Shown here: positions 34,961 to 43,205 of the stretch, in pieces | Position numbering within the stretch: position 1 is the stretch's first letter | How the letters are laid out: the number at the start of each line of letters is the position of its first letter | Assembly (NCBI RefSeq): GCF_029028005.1 | Contig: NZ_JAOTPO010000009.1 | Location: 142,140-206,139 of the forward strand | Origin: Alkalihalobacterium chitinilyticum | GTDB taxonomy: Bacteria > Bacillota > Bacilli > Bacillales > Bacillaceae_F | Length of the DNA: 64,000 nt | Reading direction: 5' to 3' | Made by a program: the position numbers and the translations under genes | The notes under the pieces: model-generated | Told to the model about the DNA's origin: nothing | Databases searched by the model: none | What the model saw: the letters and a program-made list of their open reading frames with translations, nothing else

Positions 34961-36958
34961 GTGAAACATTTTTCTGAAGGTGAAATCATATGGCAACCAT
35001 CAAAAGAAAAGGTTGAAAGTTCAGTCATGTTTAAATATATGAAATGGCTGAAAGATAAAAAAGGATTGAAGTTTGGGGATTACAATGATTTATGGAAGTG
35101 GTCTGTTGATGAACTTGAAGATTTTTGGGGGTCGATCTGGGAGTTTTGTGATATAAAAGCAACTCAACCATATAACCAAGTGTTAGCTGAGCGAAAAATG
35201 CCCGAAACTCGATGGTTTGAAGGGGCGAGGTTAAATTATGCTGAAAACATATTTTCTAAGTATCAAGCCGATCGAGTAGCTATTTACTTTCGCTCAGAGC
35301 ATATCCGCAGGCGCGAGTTGAGCTGGAAAGAACTGAGTGAAAAAGTAGCCTCTGTTGCTCATTCATTAAAGCAAATGGGAGTAAAGCGGGGGGATCGAGT
35401 CGTTGCCTACTTGCCAAATGTCCCTGAAACGGTGATTGCTTTTCTAGCGGCTGCGAGTATCGGAGCGATTTGGTCAAGTTGTTCTCCTGATTTCGGTTCT
35501 AGAAGTGTCATCGATCGATTTAAACAAATTGAGCCTGTCGTTTTATTTGCTATAGATAGTTATCAATATAATGGGAAAACGTTCGATAAAACCTCAGTGG
35601 TTTCTGAGATGCAAAAAGAGTTGCCATCAATTAAACATACCATTTTGGTTCCATACAAAGGACAGGCTGCAATCGAGAACAAATTAGGAGATGTGATCCC
35701 TTGGGAGCAGCTATTAAAAGAAAAGGCTGAACTAACTTTTGAAAGCGTTTCATTCGATCACCCTTTATGGATTCTCTATTCTTCAGGAACTACGGGAATG
35801 CCTAAGCCGATCGTTCAAGGACATGGCGGTATTTTAGTAGAACACCTTAAGTCAACGTTAATTCATCAAGACCTTTCTCCAGATGACGCAGTTTTCTGGT
35901 TTACTTCAACAGGGTGGGTGATGTGGAATTTGCTCATCGGCGGGTTGCTAGCGGGGTCAACGATCGTCCTTTATGATGGAAGTCCGTCATACCCAAGTAT
36001 GGATACTTTATGGGAATTAGCTGAAGATGCAAACGTAACGTTTTTTGGCACGAGTGCTCCCTTCTTATTAAACTGTCAAAAATTAAATGTAAAACCAAAA
36101 CAAAAATATAATCTATTAAACTTAAAATCGCTTTGCTCTACTGGCGCCCCTTTGTCCGATATCGGGTATTTATGGGTATACGAAAATGTTAAAAATGATA
36201 TTTGGTTAAGTTCGTCGAGTGGTGGTACTGATATATGTACCGGATTTGTTGGTGGCATTCCGACTTTACCTGTTCGAGTCGGTGAGATCCAAGGGCCTGC
36301 CTTAGGAGTTCATGCTGAGGCATATGATGAGGATGGGAACTCATTAACGAACCAAGTAGGTGAATTGGTGATCACGAAACCAATGCCATCGATGCCACTA
36401 TTTTTCTGGAACGACCATGATAACCAAAGGTATTTTAATAGTTATTTTGACACTTACCCTGGGGTATGGAAACATGGAGATTGGATTAAATTCGATGATA
36501 AGAGAAGTTGCATCATTTATGGACGATCTGACTCAACTATAAACCGATCTGGCGTTCGAACGGGTACGAGTGATATTTACCGCGTTGTAGAAGTGTTGGA
36601 CGAAGTGATGGAAAGTCTAGTAATTGATTTAGAAGTTCTCGGGCGTGACTCGTCATTATTACTATTCGTTGTTCTAAATCCAAAAACGCACTTGGATGCT
36701 CAATTGGTTACAAAAATAAGAGAACAAATACGTAAGCACGTATCGCCCCGTTTTATGCCAGATAACGTATACGCAGTAGAACAAATCCCGAAGACATTGA
36801 ATGGAAAGAAAATGGAAGTTCCAATTCGGAAAATGTTATTAGGGTTTGAAATGGAGAAAGTCGTGAATCCGGATTCAATGAGTAATCCAGAATCGCTACA
36901 GTTTTTCAAAGGTTTATCCGCATCATTGATGGAAAAGCATAAGGAAAAATTATTTTAA
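34961..36958 (+). CDS. Acetoacetyl-CoA synthetase (acetoacetate-CoA ligase)
   Basis: A 665-residue AMP-forming ligase that activates acetoacetate. The N-terminal domain KWLKDKKGLKFGDYNDLWKW (28-47) and FEGARLNYAENIF (86-98) is diagnostic for the AACS/ACS branch. WILYSSGTTGMPKPIVQGHG (near 270-289) is the P-loop motif, and TSTGWVMWNLLIGGLL (near 316) is shared with AACS. KTLNGKKMEVPIRK near 610 carries the catalytic lysine. The start is GTG with GGAGAGGG seven bases upstream. A sigma-54 promoter precedes it, so it is probably co-regulated with the thiolase and beta-oxidation genes, allowing ketone-body use. Confidence 0.93.
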   Translation: MKHFSEGEIIWQPSKEKVESSVMFKYMKWLKDKKGLKFGDYNDLWKWSVDELEDFWGSIWEFCDIKATQPYNQVLAERKMPETRWFEGARLNYAENIFSKYQADRVAIYFRSEHIRRRELSWKELSEKVASVAHSLKQMGVKRGDRVVAYLPNVPETVIAFLAAASIGAIWSSCSPDFGSRSVIDRFKQIEPVVLFAIDSYQYNGKTFDKTSVVSEMQKELPSIKHTILVPYKGQAAIENKLGDVIPWEQLLKEKAELTFESVSFDHPLWILYSSGTTGMPKPIVQGHGGILVEHLKSTLIHQDLSPDDAVFWFTSTGWVMWNLLIGGLLAGSTIVLYDGSPSYPSMDTLWELAEDANVTFFGTSAPFLLNCQKLNVKPKQKYNLLNLKSLCSTGAPLSDIGYLWVYENVKNDIWLSSSSGGTDICTGFVGGIPTLPVRVGEIQGPALGVHAEAYDEDGNSLTNQVGELVITKPMPSMPLFFWNDHDNQRYFNSYFDTYPGVWKHGDWIKFDDKRSCIIYGRSDSTINRSGVRTGTSDIYRVVEVLDEVMESLVIDLEVLGRDSSLLLFVVLNPKTHLDAQLVTKIREQIRKHVSPRFMPDNVYAVEQIPKTLNGKKMEVPIRKMLLGFEMEKVVNPDSMSNPESLQFFKGLSASLMEKHKEKLF

Positions 36959-37024
36959 TAAGTGGCTCTGTTTTTCAGAAAATATTGTTTAATAGTTTTA
37001 GAATTATTTAAAGGAGGATAAAAA

Positions 37025-38047
37025 ATGAAAGCGATTGTTTTAAAAGATTTAATAAAACCAGGTTCGAAACAAAAAGCAGAATTATTTTATGAGGAAGTAC
37101 CTACTCCAAAGCCAGGAAAAGGAGAAATTTTAGTTCGTCTTCGCACTGCTGCATTAAACCGTCGTGATATATTTATTCGTTATGGAATGTACCCAGGCAT
37201 TCAAGTTCCTTCTATACCAGGGTCTGATGGGGCTGGTGTAATTGCTGAAGTAGGTGAAGGTGTTGAAGGATTTGAAGCAGGTAATGAAGTTGTAATTAAT
37301 CCATCGATGGATTGGGGTGAGAACCCAGCATTCCCCAACCCAACTTTTAGTGTGTTAGGGGTGCCGATTGATGGCACATATGCTCAATATATTAAAATAC
37401 CAGCTGAGAATGTATTTCATAAACCAGACTACTTATCATGGGAAGCAGCAGCTGCCCTTCCACTAGCAGGACTTACAGCGTACCGTGCAGTTGTGACGAA
37501 AGGAAATGTTAAAGAAGGAGACACGGTAATCATTCCTGGAATCGGTGGTGGAGTGGCAACTTTTGCACTGCAAATTGCTGCAGCTAAGGGAGCAAACGTA
37601 TTTGTCACTTCAAGTAGTGAAGAAAAAATCGCTAAGGCTATCGAGTTAGGTGCTGCTGGAGGAGTAAACTATCGCTCAGAAAACTGGGTAAAGGAATTAA
37701 AGAAGATATCTGGTGGTGGCGACCTATCAATCGACAGTATTGGTGGAGACACTTTCAATGACTTGATCAATCTTGCTAAGCCTGGTGGAAGAATTGTTTC
37801 TTTTGGGGCAACTTTAGGTCCAGTCAATAATTTAGTCATGCCACGCGTGTTTTTTAAGCAACTTCACATTATGGGTTCAACAATGGGAACACCAGAAGAG
37901 TTTGGCGAAATGCTCGCGCTATATAAAAAGAATAAAATCCAACCAGTCGTAGATCAAGTATTTCCATTGGAACAGGTCAACGAAGCACACTTACAAATGG
38001 AACAAGGCAGTCAGTTTGGAAAAATAGTTCTAACCATACCTGAATAA
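37025..38047 (+). CDS. Medium-chain dehydrogenase/reductase, quinone-oxidoreductase-like (YogA type)
   Basis: A 340-residue MDR-superfamily enzyme. ALNRRDIFIRYGMYPGIQVP near 44-63 and PGSDGAGVIAEVGEGVEGFE near 65-84 form the catalytic domain; the Rossmann motif is PGIGGGVATFALQIAAAKGA near 169-188. The four structural-zinc cysteines of alcohol dehydrogenases are absent, so it is closer to NADPH:quinone or enoyl reductases than to zinc alcohol dehydrogenases. AAAGGAGG is six bases before the ATG. It lies 66 bases after acetoacetyl-CoA synthetase and 11 bases before merR. Confidence 0.88.
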   Translation: MKAIVLKDLIKPGSKQKAELFYEEVPTPKPGKGEILVRLRTAALNRRDIFIRYGMYPGIQVPSIPGSDGAGVIAEVGEGVEGFEAGNEVVINPSMDWGENPAFPNPTFSVLGVPIDGTYAQYIKIPAENVFHKPDYLSWEAAAALPLAGLTAYRAVVTKGNVKEGDTVIIPGIGGGVATFALQIAAAKGANVFVTSSSEEKIAKAIELGAAGGVNYRSENWVKELKKISGGGDLSIDSIGGDTFNDLINLAKPGGRIVSFGATLGPVNNLVMPRVFFKQLHIMGSTMGTPEEFGEMLALYKKNKIQPVVDQVFPLEQVNEAHLQMEQGSQFGKIVLTIPE

Positions 38048-38058
38048 AGCTAGGAGAA

Positions 38059-38460
38059 ATGATGGAAAGAAAAGAAAAGTACTCCATAAGTGAAATTGCA
38101 TCAATGTTTGACATTACTTCGAGAACGATCCGCTATTATGAGCAGGTTGGCCTGTTGAAGTCTGAAGAGAGGGAAGGACCTACTCACCAACGGTATTTTA
38201 CGGATAGTGAGCGTCGGCGTCTTAAGTTGATTTTACGTGGTAAACGTCAAGGATTTAAATTAGAGGAAATTAAAGAAATGATTGATCTTTATGAGTCTAA
38301 TCCGACGGGTGAAAAGGAAAGACAGCGTATTTTACAATATGCCGATGAGAAAATTGCTGAAATTACAGAAAAAATACATGAATTAGAAATGATGAGGGCC
38401 GAGATTGAAATGCACCGGCAACGATTCCTAGAGGAGAAAGACAACGAGCAAAAGGGTTAA
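38059..38460 (+). CDS. MerR-family transcriptional regulator (LiuR-like by context)
   Basis: A 133-residue MerR protein. The winged helix is YSISEIASMFDITSRTIRYY (7-26) with EQVGLL, followed by TDSERRRLKLILRGKRQGF and a coiled-coil dimerisation helix (80-125, KIAEITEKIHELEMMRAEIE). There are no metal-binding cysteines, so it senses something other than a metal. MerR regulators beside acyl-CoA dehydrogenase genes in Bacillus and proteobacteria (LiuR type) respond to branched-chain or fatty acyl-CoA metabolism. A palindrome at the acyl-CoA dehydrogenase promoter downstream is a plausible operator. It is followed by a terminator. Confidence 0.87.
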   Translation: MMERKEKYSISEIASMFDITSRTIRYYEQVGLLKSEEREGPTHQRYFTDSERRRLKLILRGKRQGFKLEEIKEMIDLYESNPTGEKERQRILQYADEKIAEITEKIHELEMMRAEIEMHRQRFLEEKDNEQKG

Positions 38461-38479
38461 TGTCATTTTATGTGAATTA

Positions 38480-38534
38480 GAGCTTTCCTTTTAAGAAGTT
38501 GATACTGACTTAAAAGAGAAAGTTCTTTTATTTT
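38480..38534 (+). terminator. Terminator after merR
   Basis: GAGCTTTCCTTTTAAG pairs with CTTAAAAGAGAAAGTTC (mismatched twice) around an ~12-base loop, followed by TTTTATTTT. Confidence 0.7.
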
Positions 38535-38565
38535 CGAATTGACCACACAACTAATAAAGAATATT

Positions 38566-38594
38566 TTGACAAATATAAAGGTGAGTGTTAAAAT
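38566..38594 (+). promoter_or_regulatory. Strong SigA promoter of the 581-residue acyl-CoA dehydrogenase gene
   Basis: TTGACA (38566-38571), a 17-bp spacer and TAAAAT (38589-38594). Transcription would start near 38601, giving a leader of about 200 bases. Confidence 0.75.
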
Positions 38595-38601
38595 TTCATT
38601 A

Positions 38602-38621
38602 AGTTGACGTTGACGACAACT
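38602..38621 (+). promoter_or_regulatory. Palindromic operator candidate for the MerR regulator
   Basis: AGTTGACGTTGACGACAACT is a 20-bp imperfect palindrome (8 of 10 arm positions pair) that starts at the predicted transcription start. It contains TTGACG repeats. Confidence 0.45.
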
Positions 38622-38693
38622 AGAACTAGATTGTTTTGTTTTTTAAAATTTAAACTCTATTAATTTACTATTCTCTTGTTTTACAGAATATAA

Positions 38694-38707
38694 TGAAAGC
38701 GCTTCCG
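38694..38707 (+). promoter_or_regulatory. Weak cre-like site in the acyl-CoA dehydrogenase leader
   Basis: TGAAAGCGCTTCCG matches 12 of 14 CcpA consensus positions with a perfect AAAGCGCTT core, downstream of the promoter. Confidence 0.4.
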
Positions 38708-38802
38708 GAATAGACTTGAAGAAGATACGGCATCTATCAGATTATTTCGTTATGTGAGATGTAAAGAGCTTTATCATAGTAAAAATAAAGGAGATGTAAA
38801 CT

Positions 38803-40548
38803 ATGGGGAAAAACTTGATTGAAGAACAAAATCAGTTGGATTATGGGAAGTGGGAAAGCGGGAATGAAGCTAATTGGTATACCGATGATCCGATTTTGAC
38901 ACGTTATGCGAAACGGTATCTATCAACCGCTGTATTCAATTATGTTGAAGAAGCTTTTGAGAAAACCGGTGCTTTAGCTGCAGGTCCAATGGATAAACGT
39001 GCGGTACATACGGATCGTGAAGGTGCTCCACGATTAAATCGCTACAATAAAAAAGGTGAGGAAATCAATGAAGTTTGGTACAACGAGGGTTATAGGCAAA
39101 CGGTCAAAGATGGATATGGAACCGGTGTCGTTGCCTATCGTTACGATGAGAGCGCTCCTGAGAAGATTCCATTTTTAGTGAATGCAATCTTAATATACTT
39201 AATGTGTGAAACAGAGCCTGGCTTCACATGTCCTGTTGGACTTTCACAATCTGCTGCGTTTGTCCTTGAAAAATTCGGTTCTGATCAACAGAAGGCTGAC
39301 TATTTATCAGCACTTGCTTCTTGGGACCCAGAAACGCATCAAGAAGGCGCGACTTTTTTAACGGAAATTCAAGGGGGATCTGATGTCGGGGCTGCGACAA
39401 CTGCAGCAGTTAAAAATGGCGACCATTATTTATTAACAGGTGAAAAGTGGTTCGCGAGTAATTGTGATGCCGAAGTAGCGATTGCTCTAGCTCGTGTGAA
39501 CGATAAACCTTCGACTAAAGGATTGGGGCTATTTCTTGTCCCGCGCACACTTCCTGATGGAACGCGAAATAACGTAACCATTCGCCGTTTGAAAGATAAG
39601 TTAGGGGTGCGAGCTGTTGCGAGTGGAGAACTGATTTTTAATAACGCTGTTGGCTATTTAATTGGAGATGAAGATAAAGGCTTTAAATACATGGCTGAAG
39701 CGCTGAATGTTTCTCGTTTAGGAACAGGAATTTCTGGTATTGCACTGGCAAGGCGTGCATTTCTAGAAGCTGCGATCTACACGGAACATCGTGAAGCGTT
39801 CGGACAACGTATTAATCGTTTTCCGATGGTTCGTGAAACATTAGTCAAAATGATAACAGAAATTGAAGCGGGCTGGGCGATTTCCGCTCAGATGATCAAG
39901 TTATTTGATGACGTACACACGTTTGATAATAAAACAGATGAAAATTATGCGTTACTACGAATTTTACTGTCGTTAGTAAAATACCGTGGTAGTGAACTTG
40001 GTGTTTCGGCTACAAAAGATGCTCTAGAGCTTCATGGTGGAAATGGATACATTGAAGATTATGTGACGCCGCGACTGCTTCGAGATGCCGTCGTTAATCC
40101 TGTATGGGAGGGCACGGCCAACATTCAAGCATTGGAAATATTAAAAACGTTGCAAAAAGCAGGAACTGGTTGTTTTACGAACGATTTACGTACAACTTTA
40201 AATGGAATAGACGATACGGCGTTAACAGATTACAAGGAAACTCTTCAGCAAGAAGTTGATCGAGTGGAGGAGTTACTCAATCATATGTTGAGCCAAGATG
40301 CATATACACAAACTGCATTAGCAAAAAAACTAGCTGATTTTATGTATGATGTTTATGCAGGTGTACATTTACTAGAAGAAGCACAATATGATCTTAAAGT
40401 GAGTGGCGACCGCCGCAGGGTATTAGCCGTTGAACAATGGAATCGCCTCGTCTTCGATCGCTCACCAGATCGCGGAATTCTAACAAATGAAACCATTTCC
40501 GATGAAGTGTTTGAAGCCCTGATTTGCTTCGATAAATCTTCACGTTAA
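38803..40548 (+). CDS. Acyl-CoA dehydrogenase, AidB-like/large type (581 aa)
   Basis: At 581 residues this is longer than ordinary acyl-CoA dehydrogenases (~380) and near the AidB/FadE group. Motifs: FLTEIQGGSDVGAATTAA near 190-207, GEKWFASNCDAEVAIALAR near 217-235, EHREAFGQRINRFPMVRETL near 328-347, LELHGGNGYIEDYVTPRLLR near 410-429 and NPVWEGTANIQALEIL near 433-448. The glutamate of WEGT is at the medium-chain catalytic-base position. The extra C-terminal helical domain (450-581) is of unknown role. GGAG lies 12 bases before the ATG. Monocistronic, from a SigA promoter. Confidence 0.9.
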   Translation: MGKNLIEEQNQLDYGKWESGNEANWYTDDPILTRYAKRYLSTAVFNYVEEAFEKTGALAAGPMDKRAVHTDREGAPRLNRYNKKGEEINEVWYNEGYRQTVKDGYGTGVVAYRYDESAPEKIPFLVNAILIYLMCETEPGFTCPVGLSQSAAFVLEKFGSDQQKADYLSALASWDPETHQEGATFLTEIQGGSDVGAATTAAVKNGDHYLLTGEKWFASNCDAEVAIALARVNDKPSTKGLGLFLVPRTLPDGTRNNVTIRRLKDKLGVRAVASGELIFNNAVGYLIGDEDKGFKYMAEALNVSRLGTGISGIALARRAFLEAAIYTEHREAFGQRINRFPMVRETLVKMITEIEAGWAISAQMIKLFDDVHTFDNKTDENYALLRILLSLVKYRGSELGVSATKDALELHGGNGYIEDYVTPRLLRDAVVNPVWEGTANIQALEILKTLQKAGTGCFTNDLRTTLNGIDDTALTDYKETLQQEVDRVEELLNHMLSQDAYTQTALAKKLADFMYDVYAGVHLLEEAQYDLKVSGDRRRVLAVEQWNRLVFDRSPDRGILTNETISDEVFEALICFDKSSR

Positions 40549-40568
40549 ATTTTACTGCTATTCATATT

Positions 40569-40627
40569 GCATCACACTTCCTACAAATGCCGTTTAGGTG
40601 CTAATAGGAGGTGTGGTGCTTTTATTT
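40569..40627 (+). terminator. Terminator of the 581-residue acyl-CoA dehydrogenase gene
   Basis: GCATCACACTTCCT pairs with AGGAGGTGTGGTGC over 14 bp with two G-U pairs, followed by TTTTATTT. The remaining ~220 bases to the next gene show nothing recognisable. Confidence 0.7.
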
Positions 40628-40849
40628 GGGGGTTGATTGGTTGTGGCTTTTGTTTTGTTATTTTAAGTTTATGGATTGAGGGTTTTCGGCTGTACTTTCC
40701 CTAAACTACTTTCAATGGTTATTGAAATGTTCTTTCTGAAAGCTTCTCAAACAAAGGAAACGGCGATGTATGAATGAATTATTTTTAGCTTAAAATATCT
40801 TGGATCTCAACTTTATTATCCATGCATTTTTGTTTGAGGAGATGATATC

Positions 40850-41569
40850 GTGTTACGTCCCAACCAGCCGGTCATTGGAATTACCAGTACAATAGAAAAG
40901 CATAATAATATACCTTCTGTACATGTCCATGAGAAATATGTTCAAGCGGTTATACTTGGAGGTGGAATACCGATAGTAATCCCAATTGGACCTGAAAAAA
41001 TGGTAAAAGAATGGGTTTCGATGTGTGATGGATTTATTTTAAGCAGTGGTGAAGATGTTGATCCTTACTATTACGATACAGATCCACATCCTAGGTTACA
41101 AACAACAAACAGTAAACGGGATAAGTTTGAGATTGATCTTGTGAAAAAAGCACAAAGTAAACAAAAGCCCATTCTAGCAATTTGCAGAGGAATTTTTATT
41201 TTAAACGTAACTTTTGGTGGTACACTTTTACAAGACATCGAATCGAATAACCCAAAAGCCATTAAGCATTTTCAGCTTGCGGAAAGGCCTGAGCCGACTC
41301 ATCAAATTAAGATCAATAAAGAAAGTTGGCTGTATGATGTTCTAAAGTGTACATCAACACGTGTCAATAGTATGCACCATCAGGCAATTGAAAAGCTCGC
41401 ACCAAATTTCAAAATCGTTGCTAGTGCTCCTGATGGAGTGGTTGAAGCAATTGAGGGAGTTGGGGCCTCATTCATGGTGGGTATTCAATGGCATCCGGAG
41501 GAAATGGTCAGTGAGGACGTAAGTATGGGTGAGTTATTTAGAAGCTTTATTTCAAAATGTACTGAGTAG
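40850..41569 (+). CDS. Gamma-glutamyl-gamma-aminobutyrate hydrolase family protein (peptidase C26)
   Basis: A 239-residue class I glutamine-amidotransferase-like hydrolase. The nucleophile elbow is AICRGIFILN near 112-121 (cysteine in CRG), preceded by DGFILSSGEDVDPYYY near 62, and the catalytic His/Glu lie in QWHPEEM near 216. PuuD-type enzymes release GABA or cleave gamma-glutamyl amides. Its context does not reveal the substrate; the next gene has a gamma-glutamylcyclotransferase-like fold, which hints at gamma-glutamyl metabolism. The start is GTG with GAGGAG ten bases upstream. Confidence 0.88.
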   Translation: MLRPNQPVIGITSTIEKHNNIPSVHVHEKYVQAVILGGGIPIVIPIGPEKMVKEWVSMCDGFILSSGEDVDPYYYDTDPHPRLQTTNSKRDKFEIDLVKKAQSKQKPILAICRGIFILNVTFGGTLLQDIESNNPKAIKHFQLAERPEPTHQIKINKESWLYDVLKCTSTRVNSMHHQAIEKLAPNFKIVASAPDGVVEAIEGVGASFMVGIQWHPEEMVSEDVSMGELFRSFISKCTE

Positions 41570-41646
41570 ATGGGATGAGGAAGAAGTCATACTAATATTG
41601 AAGTGATTATTGAAAAAGAAACTTAAGAGCGAAAGGAGTGACTGGA

Positions 41647-42276
41647 TTGACACAAGAGAAAGAAAAATACGTATGGTACGCAAGTTATGGTTCAAACTTA
41701 AGCAATGACCGGTTTTTATGTTACATTCGTGGAGGTAAACCTGAAGGATCTGACAAAGAAGAAGTAGGCTGTAAAGACCAATCCTTGCCTCTAAAGCAAC
41801 GTTCACATATTATGAACTATCCACTGTATTTTGCGAAAAATTCCGACCGTTGGCAAAATCAAGGTGTCGCATTTATCGGCCTTATTAAGGATGAAAATCA
41901 TAAGACCTATAGTCGAAAATATTTAATTACAGAAGATCAGTTTTTTGATGTTGTGAAACAAGAAAATAACGGAATTGACTTACAGATCAACTTAACTGAA
42001 GTAAAGAAAAGCGAGTATAAAACATTACGTGACTCGTGGTACGGAACCATTCTATATATTGGAGAAGAAGACGGTTATCCCATTTTTACATTTACAGCCG
42101 ATTGGGATTTAGATGTTCCTTTTAACAAGCCTTCTGAACCGTATTTAAGCATGATTATTGAAGGTCTTAAAAGGAATGTAAAGCTTAGTTCCTCAGAAAT
42201 TGTTGAATATTTAATTTCAAAACCAGGTGTTAACGGAAACTATGAGAAAAGTGAGATCGAGAGGTTAATTAGGTAG
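41647..42276 (+). CDS. Gamma-glutamylcyclotransferase-like protein
   Basis: The N-terminus WYASYGSNLSNDRF holds the YGSNL motif of the gamma-glutamylcyclotransferase fold. About 209 residues, longer than typical GGCT proteins (~150). The TTG at 41647 lies eight bases after AGGAG; an upstream GTG at 41638 overlaps that ribosome binding site. The fold usually cyclises gamma-glutamyl amines to 5-oxoproline, but I cannot confidently identify the catalytic glutamate here. It begins 77 bases after the C26 hydrolase. Confidence 0.68.
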   Translation: MTQEKEKYVWYASYGSNLSNDRFLCYIRGGKPEGSDKEEVGCKDQSLPLKQRSHIMNYPLYFAKNSDRWQNQGVAFIGLIKDENHKTYSRKYLITEDQFFDVVKQENNGIDLQINLTEVKKSEYKTLRDSWYGTILYIGEEDGYPIFTFTADWDLDVPFNKPSEPYLSMIIEGLKRNVKLSSSEIVEYLISKPGVNGNYEKSEIERLIR

Positions 42277-42281
42277 AGATT

Positions 42282-42310
42282 GAGACGCTCATAATAAAGG
42301 CGTCTTTTTC
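42282..42310 (+). terminator. Terminator of the hydrolase / GGCT-like pair
   Basis: GAGACGC and GGCGTCT form a short stem followed by TTTTTC. Confidence 0.75.
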
Positions 42311-42530
42311 ATTTTGCTATAAAGAATATTTAGTTTTGTCGAATGAAATTTCAGGTCAAACAGTGCCTTTCAGATGCTAAACTTAACCATTAAACAGTCC
42401 AGCTTTTTGTATGTTTGAATGATTTATGATAAGGAAGGGAAACAAGTCGAGAAAATTGAATAGATATATAGTAAGAGTGGTATTTGTTTAAATGAACAAT
42501 CTATTAGCTAATTGAAAAAAGGAGGTAATA

Positions 42531-43193
42531 ATGGCTGTCATTCCTAAACCCGCATCAACTGTAGTTTTAATGGATCAGTTATCTCGAGTGTATTTAACGA
42601 AGCGTCCGAAAGCGATGAAATTTTTAGGTGGTTTCTATGTTTTTCCAGGTGGCACTGTTGAAACAGAAGACTACATAGCAGGAAGTGATTATATTAAAAA
42701 TCATGATCCTAGTGAGACATTTAGTGTAGCCCACTATGTAGCAGCTGCCAGAGAACTATTTGAAGAGATTGGTATATTTCTTGGTACACGAAAAGACGGA
42801 CAGCCTGCGTATTTTACAGAACAACAAGAAAACGACTATCGTCAACAACTATTAGAAGGTAAGCTTTCATTTCTACACCTGTTAAGGCAAGAACATTGTT
42901 ATCTGAACCTTGATCATTTGCAATACTTTGGCTACCGGTTAACACCGAAAGCAAGTCCGTTTCGGTTTGATACTCGCTTTTTCCTTGCTAAACTACCGAA
43001 AGGACAAACACCTAGTCCCGATTTGCATGAAGTTGACGAGGCTTTTTGGATCGCACCAGAAGATGCTTTAGCTTTATATGAGAAGGGCGAATTGCCGATG
43101 GTTTCACCAACGATTGTTTCACTTCGTACGCTAGTCAATCATCAAAAAGGTGATCCATTGATGATGCCAGAAAGACAGAAAAGTAATGGATAA
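42531..43193 (+). CDS. NUDIX hydrolase, NUDT19-like
   Basis: A 220-residue NUDIX enzyme. The box is interrupted: GGFYVFPGGTVE near 36-47 is separated from AARELFEEIGIF near 72-83 by an insertion of about 25 residues, as in NUDT19-type proteins, which cleave CoA and acyl-CoA diphosphates. RFDTRFFLAKLPKGQ near 142 is another family trait. AAAGGAGG lies six bases before the ATG. It is convergent, by 12 bases, with an MBL-fold gene; no terminator separates them. CoA turnover is a plausible role given the acyl-CoA genes nearby. Confidence 0.82.
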   Translation: MAVIPKPASTVVLMDQLSRVYLTKRPKAMKFLGGFYVFPGGTVETEDYIAGSDYIKNHDPSETFSVAHYVAAARELFEEIGIFLGTRKDGQPAYFTEQQENDYRQQLLEGKLSFLHLLRQEHCYLNLDHLQYFGYRLTPKASPFRFDTRFFLAKLPKGQTPSPDLHEVDEAFWIAPEDALALYEKGELPMVSPTIVSLRTLVNHQKGDPLMMPERQKSNG

Positions 43194-43205
43194 AGTAACG
43201 TCATA

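Noticed and set aside
34789..34977. 62-codon frame between the sigma-54 promoter and acetoacetyl-CoA synthetase
   Set aside because: TTG start without a ribosome binding site, no recognisable composition, and it overlaps the well-supported GTG start of the synthetase.
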